A DNA stretch of 14,736 nucleotides from JBHEKP01 sp041859375 (GCA_041859375.1 JBHEKP010000196.1:1-14736); one strand, 5' to 3'. Shown: positions 7,282 through 14,040, counted from the stretch's first letter. Program-made: numbers and translations. Notes: generated by a model not told the origin, from the letters alone.

Positions 7282-9039
7282 TTATGATGAAACGCGCCTT
7301 TTCCGCCCGGCCGCCGCGCCCGCCGCCAGCAGCACCGTCAAAACCGCCAGCAGTGCCGCGTCCGCCGCGGGGCTGTCGAAAGATGATACCCCTCCGGACT
7401 TTCCGGAGCAATTCAAAAATCCGCCGCCCCGGCTGCCGCCCGCCAGCAGCGCCTGCGCGCCGGAGCCGCCCGGCCCGGAAAAATTGAGGGTGGCCGAATA
7501 GGAGGCGTTTTTCTCCGGCGGGCTGAAGACCACGCGAATCTCGGCGGTTTGTCCCGCGCCAAGGCTGTAGGTGCTCGGGCCGGAAAATTCAAAGACGGGA
7601 TCGCCCGTGAGGGACGCCGCGCCGGTGAGCGTGCCTGTTCCCGCGTTTTCAACGGTGAATACCTGCTCCGCCGTCTCACCCTTTTTGACCGCGCCGAAAT
7701 CTATCGATCCCGCCGGGGCCGCCTCCAGAACGGGGTTGCTTTCAGTGACCTGGATGGTGCGCTGCGCCTGGAGGGTCTGGCTGGTGGACAACAGCGTGGC
7801 CACAGCACGGATGGTGCGGCTGCCCGCCGCCAGATTCACCGTCAGGGGAAACTGCCCGGCCCGGTCCGTGGAGGCGCCCTGGGACACGTTGTCCACAAAA
7901 TATTCCACCCGGACGCCGTCGGGCGGGGTGGAGCAGGCGCTGTTTTCGGTGAGGGTCACCGCCGCGCGCAGCGCGACGGCGGCGGGCAGGCTATCCGCCG
8001 TGACATTCCCCGCGGGGGACACCAGGGAGATCGTGGCCAGGGGGCAGGACGGCTGTGCCACCGCCTCCGCGTTCGTCCAGCCAATGTCCCTCAGGGCGGC
8101 GATGTCCACGGGGGAATAGAAGCGCTTCATCGCACCGTAGGCGTAGGCGGGCTCCATCACATGGCTGCCGGAAATGGTTCCCGTGCGCCAGTGTTGCAAA
8201 CTGGTGCCCGGCTGGAACGGGCTCGCGCACACCACGGGGGGATAGGCGTTCCCGTTTGCGGTGCGCGCCGCCGCGCCCTTGAACACAAGGTTGTTGCCCG
8301 TCAGGTCGCCCGGCGCAACGGAAAACACCGGCGGCGTTCCGGAGAGCACCAGCGTTCCGTTTGCCTTGGCCAGCAGTCCGTCCCAATGGGTATATTTGCC
8401 GAACTGGCCCGCGCCGTTTGACTGAATCAGGGAAATAAACCCCAACGCATGGGTGATTTCATGGACGGCCACGGACAGCAAATCCAGTTTGTCGCTGTCG
8501 GTTGTGCCCGTGCCCGCATACCACGCATAGGTGGTCCAGTTGAACGTCAATGCCATTTCCGCCTTGTCTGACGAGGGCTTCACACCGGAGGCAACCCGGT
8601 CAAACACATCCCCTCCCGTTGGATTGGCGCCTGATGAATACAAACAGCCGCCCTGGGCGATGGCGGTTGCCCCGGGTTCGGCGGATCCCAGTATCACATC
8701 CACCTCGCCGGTCTCGTTCAGCACGTCCGCCACATAGTCAAAGGCTTCCGCCACACGGTCGAGCCGTTCCTGGCCCACTCCCGAGCCCTGCCTGAACCCG
8801 GTCCCGGCCGCATCGCTGACATACAGGTGAAAGGTGAGCCCGTCCTTGCCCGCATCCCCCGCAAACTCGCCGGGCACAAGGGTGTAATCAATCGCCTTTT
8901 CAACGGTGCCGTCACTCCAGAGAATATACGGCTCCTGGGCGGAGACCCCAAAGGCGCAAATACAAGCCAAGGCGCACGCGCAAAGGAACCCCGGCCGGGG
9001 CTTGGACAAGATCAGATTTGTACTGCCGACGCAAACCAT
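7282..9039 (-). CDS. Secreted zinc metalloprotease with Ig-like and choice-of-anchor D-like domains and C-terminal sorting signal
   Basis: A 585-residue exported protein. A signal peptide (core about 18-31) likely ends at VSA-QE (34/35). The protease domain is about 40-325: HEITHALGF at 193-201 is a HExxHxxGF zinc site, but the residue where metzincins place their third ligand is Ser203, so His283 in LQHW is the likely third ligand. The ending MEPAYAYG...IAALRDIGW (295-321) is characteristic of these secreted peptidases. An Ig-like region follows (about 335-432), then an ASH/choice-of-anchor-D-like domain (436-534, IDFGAVKKGETAEQVFTVEN). The tail at 538-585 has GGGFLNCSG with Cys544, one membrane helix (559-578) and RKRR, the layout of a tripartite sorting signal. 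The ATG at 9039 has AGGAG at 9046-9050, 6 nt upstream. A TTG at 9045 lies between the two and is less likely. Probably surface-anchored; substrate unknown. Confidence 0.88.
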   Translation of the reverse strand: MVCVGSTNLILSKPRPGFLCACALACICAFGVSAQEPYILWSDGTVEKAIDYTLVPGEFAGDAGKDGLTFHLYVSDAAGTGFRQGSGVGQERLDRVAEAFDYVADVLNETGEVDVILGSAEPGATAIAQGGCLYSSGANPTGGDVFDRVASGVKPSSDKAEMALTFNWTTYAWYAGTGTTDSDKLDLLSVAVHEITHALGFISLIQSNGAGQFGKYTHWDGLLAKANGTLVLSGTPPVFSVAPGDLTGNNLVFKGAAARTANGNAYPPVVCASPFQPGTSLQHWRTGTISGSHVMEPAYAYGAMKRFYSPVDIAALRDIGWTNAEAVAQPSCPLATISLVSPAGNVTADSLPAAVALRAAVTLTENSACSTPPDGVRVEYFVDNVSQGASTDRAGQFPLTVNLAAGSRTIRAVATLLSTSQTLQAQRTIQVTESNPVLEAAPAGSIDFGAVKKGETAEQVFTVENAGTGTLTGAASLTGDPVFEFSGPSTYSLGAGQTAEIRVVFSPPEKNASYSATLNFSGPGGSGAQALLAGGSRGGGFLNCSGKSGGVSSFDSPAADAALLAVLTVLLAAGAAAGRKRRVSS

Positions 9040-9168
9040 CCACAACTCCTCAACCGGCCCCGTTCCATGGGGGAAGGGCCGGTCAGTGAAAAGATTCTAC
9101 ACTCTTTTGAAGTAATAATAAAGTAAAATTATGGAACCCGGAGACCCGGTCGTTTTTCATTTTTATTA

Positions 9169-10422
9169 TTATGACGGCGGTGTCTCCTGCCCGACGGCCA
9201 CGGGTGGTGGCACCGCCCGAAGACCAACCGCATCCAGCAGCAGGGTACCCCCGCGGCAGGAAAGCAGGAGGATGGGGTCGGGGTCCGTGACGCGCAGGAG
9301 CAGCCGCCAGTCATTTCCCTGCGGCCCCTCCTCCACCACAAACACGCCCTTCAGGGGGCTTGCCTCCAATTTTGGGATGTCGCCCCCCGGCACGGCGCAA
9401 TACAATAGCTCATAAAACCCCGGCGCGGGCACGGTCAGGGACAGCGTGTGCACCGCCACGCCATGCATGCCCCGGCCCACCACGGGATAACCCCCGTACC
9501 GGGGATAGCTCCCCCATTTGTCCCGGCCCATGACATCATCGGGCCTGCCGTCCCGCTTTCCAAGCCACAGCTCCCCCTCTTTCAGCACCAGCGCCACGGG
9601 AAAGGAAACCACCGCTTCAGGGTCGGAAACAACGGGGAAGGCGCTGGAAAAGATCCGCCTGTAGAAGTCGGCCAGGGGAAAGGAATAGCGGTAACGGACA
9701 TCAGGCGGCAGCGGACGGGGTGCCGCAGCCGGTTTCACCGTGCCCGTCCAAATGGAATCCGCCGTTTGGAAGGCATGGTATGGCGCGCCTTGTGCAAAGA
9801 GTTCCCGCGCCGACAGCATCCCGTCCTGTCCGTCATATTCCGGACGGGTGAAAAAAAAGACCCCGTAGGTCGGATCCATGAGCCGCCATTTGCCCGCGAG
9901 AAACACCTCCGTCATGTTGTGGGCCTGCATGACCTCCACGTTGTGGACGGCGTTCATGCGGGCGGGGATTCCGGCGCGGCGGCACAGGGCCACGAAGGCC
10001 AGCGCCATGCCGTAGCACTGCGCCCTGCCCCCCGCCAGCACCTCCGTCCCTGTCGCGAGGCCGCCGCCCGCGTCCTCCACCAGTTTTTGCGGCACATAGG
10101 CCAGCAGCACAAGCGCCGTCTGGGTGTCGTCGCCGGGACGGCTTCCGCCAAAGGCCTCCGCCAGCGCCGCGTCCAGCACCTGCGGCGACTCCGCGGCGTC
10201 CAGGGCGGTGAAGCGTTCGGGCGCGTCCCCCCCCTCCCCGGAAAGCAGATCCAACGAGGTCGCCGGCGGCGGCGCGGGGGCCGGGGGGGGCGCGTCCATC
10301 CCGGCGGGGGACGGCGACACCGGACCACCGCAGCCGGCGAGCAGCAGCAGCAGCGGCGCGGCAATGCCGGCGGCGGGGAAAAGCCGCGCCAGGCGCGGGG
10401 CTTCGCGGAAGGGGGCTAGCAT
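9169..10422 (-). CDS. Transglutaminase-like cysteine protease-fold lipoprotein
   Basis: A 417-residue lipoprotein. Its signal peptide has a hydrophobic run ending LLLLLAGC, so Cys31 would be lipidated. A low-complexity Pro/Ala linker (about 36-54) follows. The transglutaminase-like core carries a complete triad: Cys136 in GGRAQCYGMALAF, His168 in QAHNMTEVFL and Asp183 in RLMDPTYGVFF. Members of this superfamily are mostly proteases, amidases or cross-linking enzymes of the envelope. The remaining ~230 residues look beta-rich (GFYELLYCAVPGG, RLLLRVTDPDPILLLSCRGG) and match no domain I can name. The start is ATG at 10422, overlapping the symporter stop as ATGCTAG (7 nt); with only a weak GAG 5 nt upstream, translation probably depends on coupling. 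A longer open frame upstream lies inside the symporter gene and lacks a signal peptide. Last gene of the three-gene operon. Confidence 0.87.
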   Translation of the reverse strand: MLAPFREAPRLARLFPAAGIAAPLLLLLAGCGGPVSPSPAGMDAPPPAPAPPPATSLDLLSGEGGDAPERFTALDAAESPQVLDAALAEAFGGSRPGDDTQTALVLLAYVPQKLVEDAGGGLATGTEVLAGGRAQCYGMALAFVALCRRAGIPARMNAVHNVEVMQAHNMTEVFLAGKWRLMDPTYGVFFFTRPEYDGQDGMLSARELFAQGAPYHAFQTADSIWTGTVKPAAAPRPLPPDVRYRYSFPLADFYRRIFSSAFPVVSDPEAVVSFPVALVLKEGELWLGKRDGRPDDVMGRDKWGSYPRYGGYPVVGRGMHGVAVHTLSLTVPAPGFYELLYCAVPGGDIPKLEASPLKGVFVVEEGPQGNDWRLLLRVTDPDPILLLSCRGGTLLLDAVGLRAVPPPVAVGQETPPS

Positions 10423-12248
10423 ATTTTCTCGATGTACACGGCGGCGCCCTCTTTGAAGTGGGCGCATTTCAGCGCCTCCGCCCCAAAGTGGACGCGGTCG
10501 TCGGGACTCAGTCCGCCGATGCGCGCGTGGATGCTGCGCAGTCCGCCGAACCACCAGCGGCGGTCGCACACATACACCAGATCCTCCACGGAGGCCCGCA
10601 TGGTCTCAAGCGCCGCCGCGGGCACAAGGATGCGGTCGGGGCTGTCAATCGCCCCGTCGAGGGCCGCCGTCGAAAAGGCGACACCGCCCGGCTCCAGGTT
10701 GATCTCGCCGCGCTTGTACAGGCGCATCGCGTCAAGCTGGGATCCGTTGATCAGGCCGATGATGTGCGACAGGGGCTGCGGCCGGGTGAAGGCCGCCACG
10801 GTGAGGCCGATGACGCCGCTGGTGACCAGCCCGAAGAGGGCGCGCATGAAGGTGTAGCTGCCCGGCCCCATGCCGAAGGAGAAGGGGTACAGCAGCAGGT
10901 CCTCCAGGGGCGGCACAAAGGTGAGCAGCATCACCGCGCCGCCGCCGAGCATGGTGGCCATGGCCGCCTTGAGGTTGAAGCGCCGCCAGAACATGCCGTA
11001 CAGGATGGCCATGACTATCGGCGGCGTGATGGCCGCCGTGAACATGGCGTGCGCGTGGTAGATGGTCTCCTGCGCCATCATCACCGGGACCAGCAGCAGC
11101 CCCAGCGCGGCGGTGCACAGGCTGGCCAGCCGCGCCACCTTCAGGTAATGCCTGTCGTCCCGGTTTTTCGCCACGTAGGGCTGGTATACATCGTTGACAA
11201 AAATCGCCGCCACCGCGTTGATGAGCGTGTCCGCCGTGCTCATCAGCGCCGCCATCAGCGCCGCCAGCACAAAGCCGAACACGCCGGGATGGCAGAGGAA
11301 TTCCGACGCCATGATGAACGAGTTCTCCGGCGTGGTCTGAATTTCGCCGCGCTCCACCAGCGCCCGCGCCACCCAGCCGCCGCCGCTCACCGCCACCGCC
11401 GCCAGCGGGGTCAGCACCAGCACCCACAGCACGCACATCTTCCGCGCGTCCCTCATGCTGCGCAGCGCGAGGAAGCGCATGATCATGCCCTGGTTCATCA
11501 GCACGAATGCGGCGGAGTTGGCCAGCCCGTCCTGCGCGTAAATGTCTATGAAACTGAACTTGTCGGGCCGGTTGAACTCGGAGAAGAGGAACCGGTGGCT
11601 TTGCGGCAGCAGCGCCCAGAAGTCCACCCAGCCGCCCACATGGAGCACGCCCGCCACAAAAACACCAAGCCCCGCGAAAAGCAGGATGATGCCCTGGATG
11701 AGGTCGGTCATGATGACGGAGGTCTGGCCGCCCGCAAACACATACACGGTGACCAGCGCGCAGGTGACCGCCGCGCCCGTGAAGACCCCCCACCCCAGCA
11801 GGGGTTGCATGGCCTTGCCCAGGGTGAAGAGATTCACCCCCACGTAGCCGACCAGATAGACCAGGATGAACACTGTGGCGGCGACGCGCGCCGGGGTGCC
11901 GAAGCGCCGTTCAAAATATTCCGGGATGGAATTTATCCGCTGGTAGTACAGGATGGGCAGCCACACGAACATCAAAATGGGCACCCAGAACCAGTCGTTC
12001 ATGTAGGACTGGGTGCTGCTGATGCCGTAGGAAAAGCCCACCTCGCTGTACTTGATGAAGCTGTAGCTGCCCACCAGGCTGGCCACCGCCGAAAAGCCGA
12101 TGAGCCACCAGGAAAAGCGCTGCCCGCCGAAGAAGAAGTCCTTCGTCGTGGTGGCGTATTTGCCGAAATACACGCCGAACAGGGTGATGATGATGAAATA
12201 GGCAAACACCACCACATAGTCAAGGGGGGTTCCCGCATGAATGCTCAT
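10416..12248 (-). CDS. Sodium:solute symporter (SSS family) with 121-residue C-terminal tail
   Basis: A 610-residue inner-membrane transporter of the sodium:solute symporter family (LeuT fold), which couples sodium entry to uptake of sugars, carboxylates or similar solutes. Family features: FFFGGQRFSWWLIGFSAVAS at 38-57, TDLIQGIILLFAGLGVF at 181-197, and ALMSTADTLINAVAAIFVND at 334-353, where Ser337/Thr338 fit the conserved sodium-2 site. About 13 hydrophobic helices lie between 10 and 487. Residues 490-610 are hydrophilic and contain DRILVPAAALETMRASVEDL and YVCDRRWWFGGLRSIHAR, ending EKIC. The start ATG overlaps the preceding small gene's stop as ATGA, and its own stop overlaps the following start as ATGCTAG, so all three are coupled. 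An upstream in-frame extension would run through the small gene and is rejected. The substrate cannot be deduced. Confidence 0.94.
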   Translation of the reverse strand: MSIHAGTPLDYVVVFAYFIIITLFGVYFGKYATTTKDFFFGGQRFSWWLIGFSAVASLVGSYSFIKYSEVGFSYGISSTQSYMNDWFWVPILMFVWLPILYYQRINSIPEYFERRFGTPARVAATVFILVYLVGYVGVNLFTLGKAMQPLLGWGVFTGAAVTCALVTVYVFAGGQTSVIMTDLIQGIILLFAGLGVFVAGVLHVGGWVDFWALLPQSHRFLFSEFNRPDKFSFIDIYAQDGLANSAAFVLMNQGMIMRFLALRSMRDARKMCVLWVLVLTPLAAVAVSGGGWVARALVERGEIQTTPENSFIMASEFLCHPGVFGFVLAALMAALMSTADTLINAVAAIFVNDVYQPYVAKNRDDRHYLKVARLASLCTAALGLLLVPVMMAQETIYHAHAMFTAAITPPIVMAILYGMFWRRFNLKAAMATMLGGGAVMLLTFVPPLEDLLLYPFSFGMGPGSYTFMRALFGLVTSGVIGLTVAAFTRPQPLSHIIGLINGSQLDAMRLYKRGEINLEPGGVAFSTAALDGAIDSPDRILVPAAALETMRASVEDLVYVCDRRWWFGGLRSIHARIGGLSPDDRVHFGAEALKCAHFKEGAAVYIEKIC

Positions 12249-12490
12249 CGCGCGGCGCCCTCCGGAAGCCAGGGCAGCCAGAAGGTGAAGGCCCCGTAAA
12301 GGGCGAGCAACGCCAGGCACCCCGCCGCCACGATGACCACGGAGCGCCGGTCTTCCGGCCGTTTCATACTGAGGTAGCCGCTGGAAAGCCCCGCCCACAC
12401 CCCGAGCCCGGCAAGGGCGAACCCGATGCCAAACTGGATGATGAAGGGCCAGATTCGAAGCATGAGCATCTGCGCCGTTTCTCCCGCCAT
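12245..12490 (-). CDS. Small two-helix membrane protein, putative symporter partner subunit
   Basis: An 81-residue membrane protein. Two transmembrane helices (about 14-36, IIQFGIGFALAGLGVWAGL; and 51-72, VVIVAAGCLALLALYGAFTF) are joined by a charged loop, SMKRPEDRRS. Its stop overlaps the symporter start (ATGA), so the two are translationally coupled. Small two-helix subunits encoded directly before SSS-type transporters are known (DUF4212, DUF3311 and YhdT types). This protein has the same size, topology and position, but I cannot assign it to one of them. The ATG at 12490 has AAGG 8 nt upstream. ATG at 12469 (Met8) is an alternative with GGGAG 11 nt upstream. The frame stays open further upstream to 12913, but that part has no membrane or domain character and crosses repeats, so it is left out. 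Confidence 0.7.
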   Translation of the reverse strand: MAGETAQMLMLRIWPFIIQFGIGFALAGLGVWAGLSSGYLSMKRPEDRRSVVIVAAGCLALLALYGAFTFWLPWLPEGAAR

Positions 12491-12513
12491 GCCTATGGCC
12501 TTGATGGAATCAT

Positions 12514-12541
12514 GATATAGGCCGGGAGGCATGCGGGGCAA
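12514..12541 (-). promoter_or_regulatory. Possible sigma-70 promoter of the symporter operon
   Basis: On the minus strand TTGCCC (12541-12536) and TATATC (12519-12514) are separated by 16 nt, each matching four of six consensus positions. Transcription would begin about 17 nt before the ATG at 12490. It is the best-placed candidate in the upstream region. Confidence 0.35.
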
Positions 12542-12652
12542 GCCCCTTCGCCCTGCCTCAACCGCCATACACCCCTTCCGTATGCGCGGGAGGTATGGCA
12601 ACGGGATACTGCCTGTCCGGTGCGTGTTGGCAATCGCCGTGCCCGTCATGTA

Positions 12653-12690
12653 TGGAATGCGGTGGCAGAGCGTAGCGGCGACACCGCTTT
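12653..12690 (+). repeat. Palindromic element, copy 1 (38 nt)
   Basis: Begins TGGAATGCGGTGGCA and ends CGACACCGCTTT. GCGGTG pairs with CACCGC as a 6-bp stem around an inner segment containing GAGCGTAGCGG. Copy 2 at 12741-12768 is in inverted orientation. The first 15 nt share 13 positions with copy 2 and the last 12 share 11, while the inner 11 nt are reduced to one base in copy 2. Confidence 0.7.
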
Positions 12691-12740
12691 GGCCGGAGGC
12701 ATGGCGGTTGCCCGGAGGTTGTACCCCCTGTGCAAAAAGG

Positions 12741-12768
12741 AAAGCGGCGTCGTTGCCGCCGCACTCCA
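12741..12768 (-). repeat. Palindromic element, copy 2 (28 nt, inverted)
   Basis: Read on the minus strand it begins TGGAGTGCGGCGGCA and ends CGACGCCGCTTT, matching the two ends of copy 1. GCGGCG pairs with CGCCGC. Arms of the stem differ from copy 1 in a compensating way (GCGGTG/CACCGC versus GCGGCG/CGCCGC), which argues that the hairpin itself is conserved. Confidence 0.7.
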
Positions 12769-12939
12769 CACAAAAGCGGACGTCATGAAGACGCCAGGGG
12801 AACATGCCCATATGCCCGAAAAAAACTTTTGGGCCGCCGGACGAAGGAAAACATGCGCCCCCCTGACCACCCCGTACCACCATCGTCCCAGCGGCCTTGT
12901 CCGAAATCACCAACAGCCCCCATAGAGCGCCTCTTAAAG

Positions 12940-12968
12940 TCCCCCTTCTGAAGGGGGATTTAGGGGGA
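12940..12968. repeat. CCCCCTTC palindrome with trailing half-copy
   Basis: TCCCCCTTC (12940-12948) and GAAGGGGGA (12950-12958) form a 9-bp inverted repeat around one base, followed by TTTAGGGGGA, a partial extra copy. On the minus strand the hairpin is followed by CTTT, so it could weakly stop transcription leaving the AT-rich genes. This type of element recurs between genes in many unrelated bacteria (family recollection, not searched). Confidence 0.65.
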
Positions 12969-13057
12969 TGTTAAACATACCCTCACCCCACATCCCGGAC
13001 ACACCCGCTCCAAAAACTATGCCTCCCATAATTATCACACCATGCGCGCAAAAGGGA

Positions 13058-13114
13058 CGAAGTAAAATTTCGAAGACAAATATGTCACCCGGTGCAACTG
13101 GGTGATGAAGGAAC
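13058..13114 (-). repeat. Direct repeat copy A with hairpin, at the 3' end of the membrane-protein pair
   Basis: A 57-nt element about 82% identical (roughly 47 positions) to copy B at 13969-14024, in the same orientation. Its core is the hairpin TCACCCGG/CTGGGTGA (13085-13092 with 13098-13105; loop TGCAA, one G-T pair). Further on is a TTCGAA block shared with copy B. The element overlaps the end of the 154-residue gene and contributes its last codons and stop. Confidence 0.8.
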
Positions 13115-13549
13115 CTCGTCAACCTCTATTCGCGAGAGGGCCTTTTGCTTAGCCTTCTCAATTCTTGAGCGAATATCTTCAACCACGTTTTTTCGGAATG
13201 GGAGCATCTCTAATTCCAAATATAAATATCTATTATCATAACAATATATTAATCCATCATTTCGTATACAATTTATATCGACCACATTAACAACATCATA
13301 GTATTTGCCTGAACCAGAATATATTTCCACAATGGAGTCAGTAACAGTTATTTTAATATCATAAGCGAGTTCAACAAAAAAAAATAACCTACATATGCCA
13401 AAAACCATGGGGAACAACATCACATCCACCAAATCAACAGATTTTCCAACAGAATAAAAAAATATTAATACTGGCGTGAGACAAAACAATCCAAACAGTG
13501 TGTAAACTGTGGACCCCTCTTGTCTATATATATTTTCATTATAATCCAT
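13085..13549 (-). CDS. Small membrane protein with PH-like C-terminal domain (hypothetical)
   Basis: A 154-residue protein I do not recognise. Two hydrophobic helices lie near 16-32 and 40-60 in an N-terminal membrane hairpin, followed by beta-strand-like segments at about 63-113 (DIKITVTDSIVEIYSG, DINCIRNDGLIYCYDNRYLY). A final charged helix spans 118-140 (VVEDIRSRIEKAKQKALSR). Two helices followed by a beta barrel and helix is the layout of YcxB/PH-like membrane proteins; this is an analogy only. The last residues, VPSSPSCTG, and the stop codon come from direct repeat copy A, so the original C-terminus may have been replaced. The start overlaps the preceding gene by 11 nt, with AAAGG about 7 nt upstream, giving coupled translation. 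Strongly AT-rich with many ATA and TTA codons, unlike the rest of the window. Confidence 0.72.
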   Translation of the reverse strand: MDYNENIYRQEGSTVYTLFGLFCLTPVLIFFYSVGKSVDLVDVMLFPMVFGICRLFFFVELAYDIKITVTDSIVEIYSGSGKYYDVVNVVDINCIRNDGLIYCYDNRYLYLELEMLPFRKNVVEDIRSRIEKAKQKALSRIEVDEVPSSPSCTG

Positions 13550-13862
13550 ATAACGCCTTTCTCACAACATCATAATCATAAACAATATACATAAATGTAA
13601 ATATATATATGCTATAAAGCGGAATACTCAATCCGATCCCCTCTGCCAAAAAACCTCTTCGTATAAGAAAAACCCACCATACGGCAAGAGGAAAAAATCC
13701 AAGACATAACAAAAAAATCAACAGCAATAGACTATCAACCCCAAGAAATAAATAAATGCGCGAAGAAATATTCCCGCAACATACTGCAACAACCGCAACA
13801 ATATATGCTTCAATGATTGACACAAACATAATTATTAAGATGTGCCTAATTGCTTTTACCAT
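13539..13862 (-). CDS. Small polytopic membrane protein (hypothetical)
   Basis: A 107-residue protein that is hydrophobic almost throughout. Likely membrane segments are about 7-28 (IMFVSIIEAYIVAVVAVCC), 36-67 (long, possibly two helices: YLFLGVDSLLLLIFLLCLGF then FPLAVWWVFLI) and 78-96. Basic residues RRGF at 68-71 mark a cytoplasmic loop. No family is recognised. GAGAG lies about 9 nt before the ATG. It overlaps the following 154-residue membrane protein by 11 nt, so the two are probably made together and may form a complex. Very AT-rich, the same compositional island as its neighbours. A hairpin repeat (13880-13896) sits just upstream of the start. Confidence 0.68.
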   Translation of the reverse strand: MVKAIRHILIIMFVSIIEAYIVAVVAVCCGNISSRIYLFLGVDSLLLLIFLLCLGFFPLAVWWVFLIRRGFLAEGIGLSIPLYSIYIFTFMYIVYDYDVVRKALYGL

Positions 13863-13879
13863 AAAGTATCACTCTCGCA

Positions 13880-13896
13880 ACCAAGTCGAACTTGGT
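13880..13896. repeat. Perfect 7-bp hairpin upstream of the membrane-protein pair
   Basis: ACCAAGT (13880-13886), loop CGA, ACTTGGT (13890-13896). On the minus strand it reads TCACCAAGTTCGACTTGGT, which shares the TCA-C-AGTT--AC--GGT framework with the hairpins of direct repeats A and B, so it looks like a third, shorter member of the same family. It ends 18 nt before the ATG at 13862 and could affect translation. Confidence 0.6.
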
Positions 13897-13968
13897 GACG
13901 GCCTTTACATTAAAGCTGCACTTCCTCATTCCGTTTTAATCCTTTACACCGTTTTGCATAAAGAAACT

Positions 13969-14024
13969 CGACGTAAAACTTCGAAGGCAACACTGTCACC
14001 CAGTGCAACTGGATGACAAGGAAC
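13969..14024 (-). repeat. Direct repeat copy B with hairpin, downstream of the TPR gene
   Basis: A 56-nt element matching copy A (13058-13114) in the same orientation. The hairpin TCACCCAG/CTGGATGA (13996-14003 with 14009-14016, loop TGCAA) pairs fully on the minus strand if one G-T pair is allowed. It starts 16 nt after the TPR gene stop on the minus strand, so both copies mark the 3' end of a minus-strand unit. Confidence 0.8.
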
Positions 14025-14040
14025 AATCCCTATTTTTTGC

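Larger units (their letters stand above)
12491..13084. other. Gene-free repeat-containing stretch
   Basis: About 590 nt without a convincing gene. Open frames here lack ribosome sites and domain character, and they give arginine/proline/cysteine-rich translations in several frames. The stretch holds the candidate promoter of the symporter operon, a pair of inverted palindromic elements (12653-12690 and 12741-12768), the CCCCCTTC palindrome at 12940-12958, and most of direct repeat copy A starting at 13058. G+C content falls from right of about 12960 towards the AT-rich island. No transposase remnant is recognisable. Confidence 0.7.

Noticed and set aside
5152..7287. A 711-codon open frame on the plus strand opposite the acyl-CoA dehydrogenase
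   Set aside because: It mirrors a gene with complete catalytic motifs. The translation is a His/Gly/Ala/Val-rich shadow caused by G+C-biased third positions, with no ribosome site or domain.
9113..9171. 10-bp inverted repeat TAATAATAAA / TTTATTATTA between the protease and transglutaminase genes
   Set aside because: Low-complexity AT sequence with a 39-nt spacer; the arms can arise by chance and there is no terminator-like G+C stem with a T-tract.
10458..12299. A 613-codon open frame on the plus strand opposite the symporter
   Set aside because: Its translation is rich in His, Arg and Gln without any domain, while the opposite strand encodes a clear symporter.
12491..12913. N-terminal extension of the two-helix protein to 222 residues
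   Set aside because: The extension runs through palindromic repeats and the likely promoter, has no domain or membrane character and no ribosome site; the 81-residue form is coherent on its own.
13969..14024. Integron attC site between cassettes
   Set aside because: Same-strand small AT-rich genes with 3' repeats recall an integron array, but I find no paired RYYYAAC/GTTRRRY ends and no integrase gene. The repeat fits a dispersed hairpin element better.
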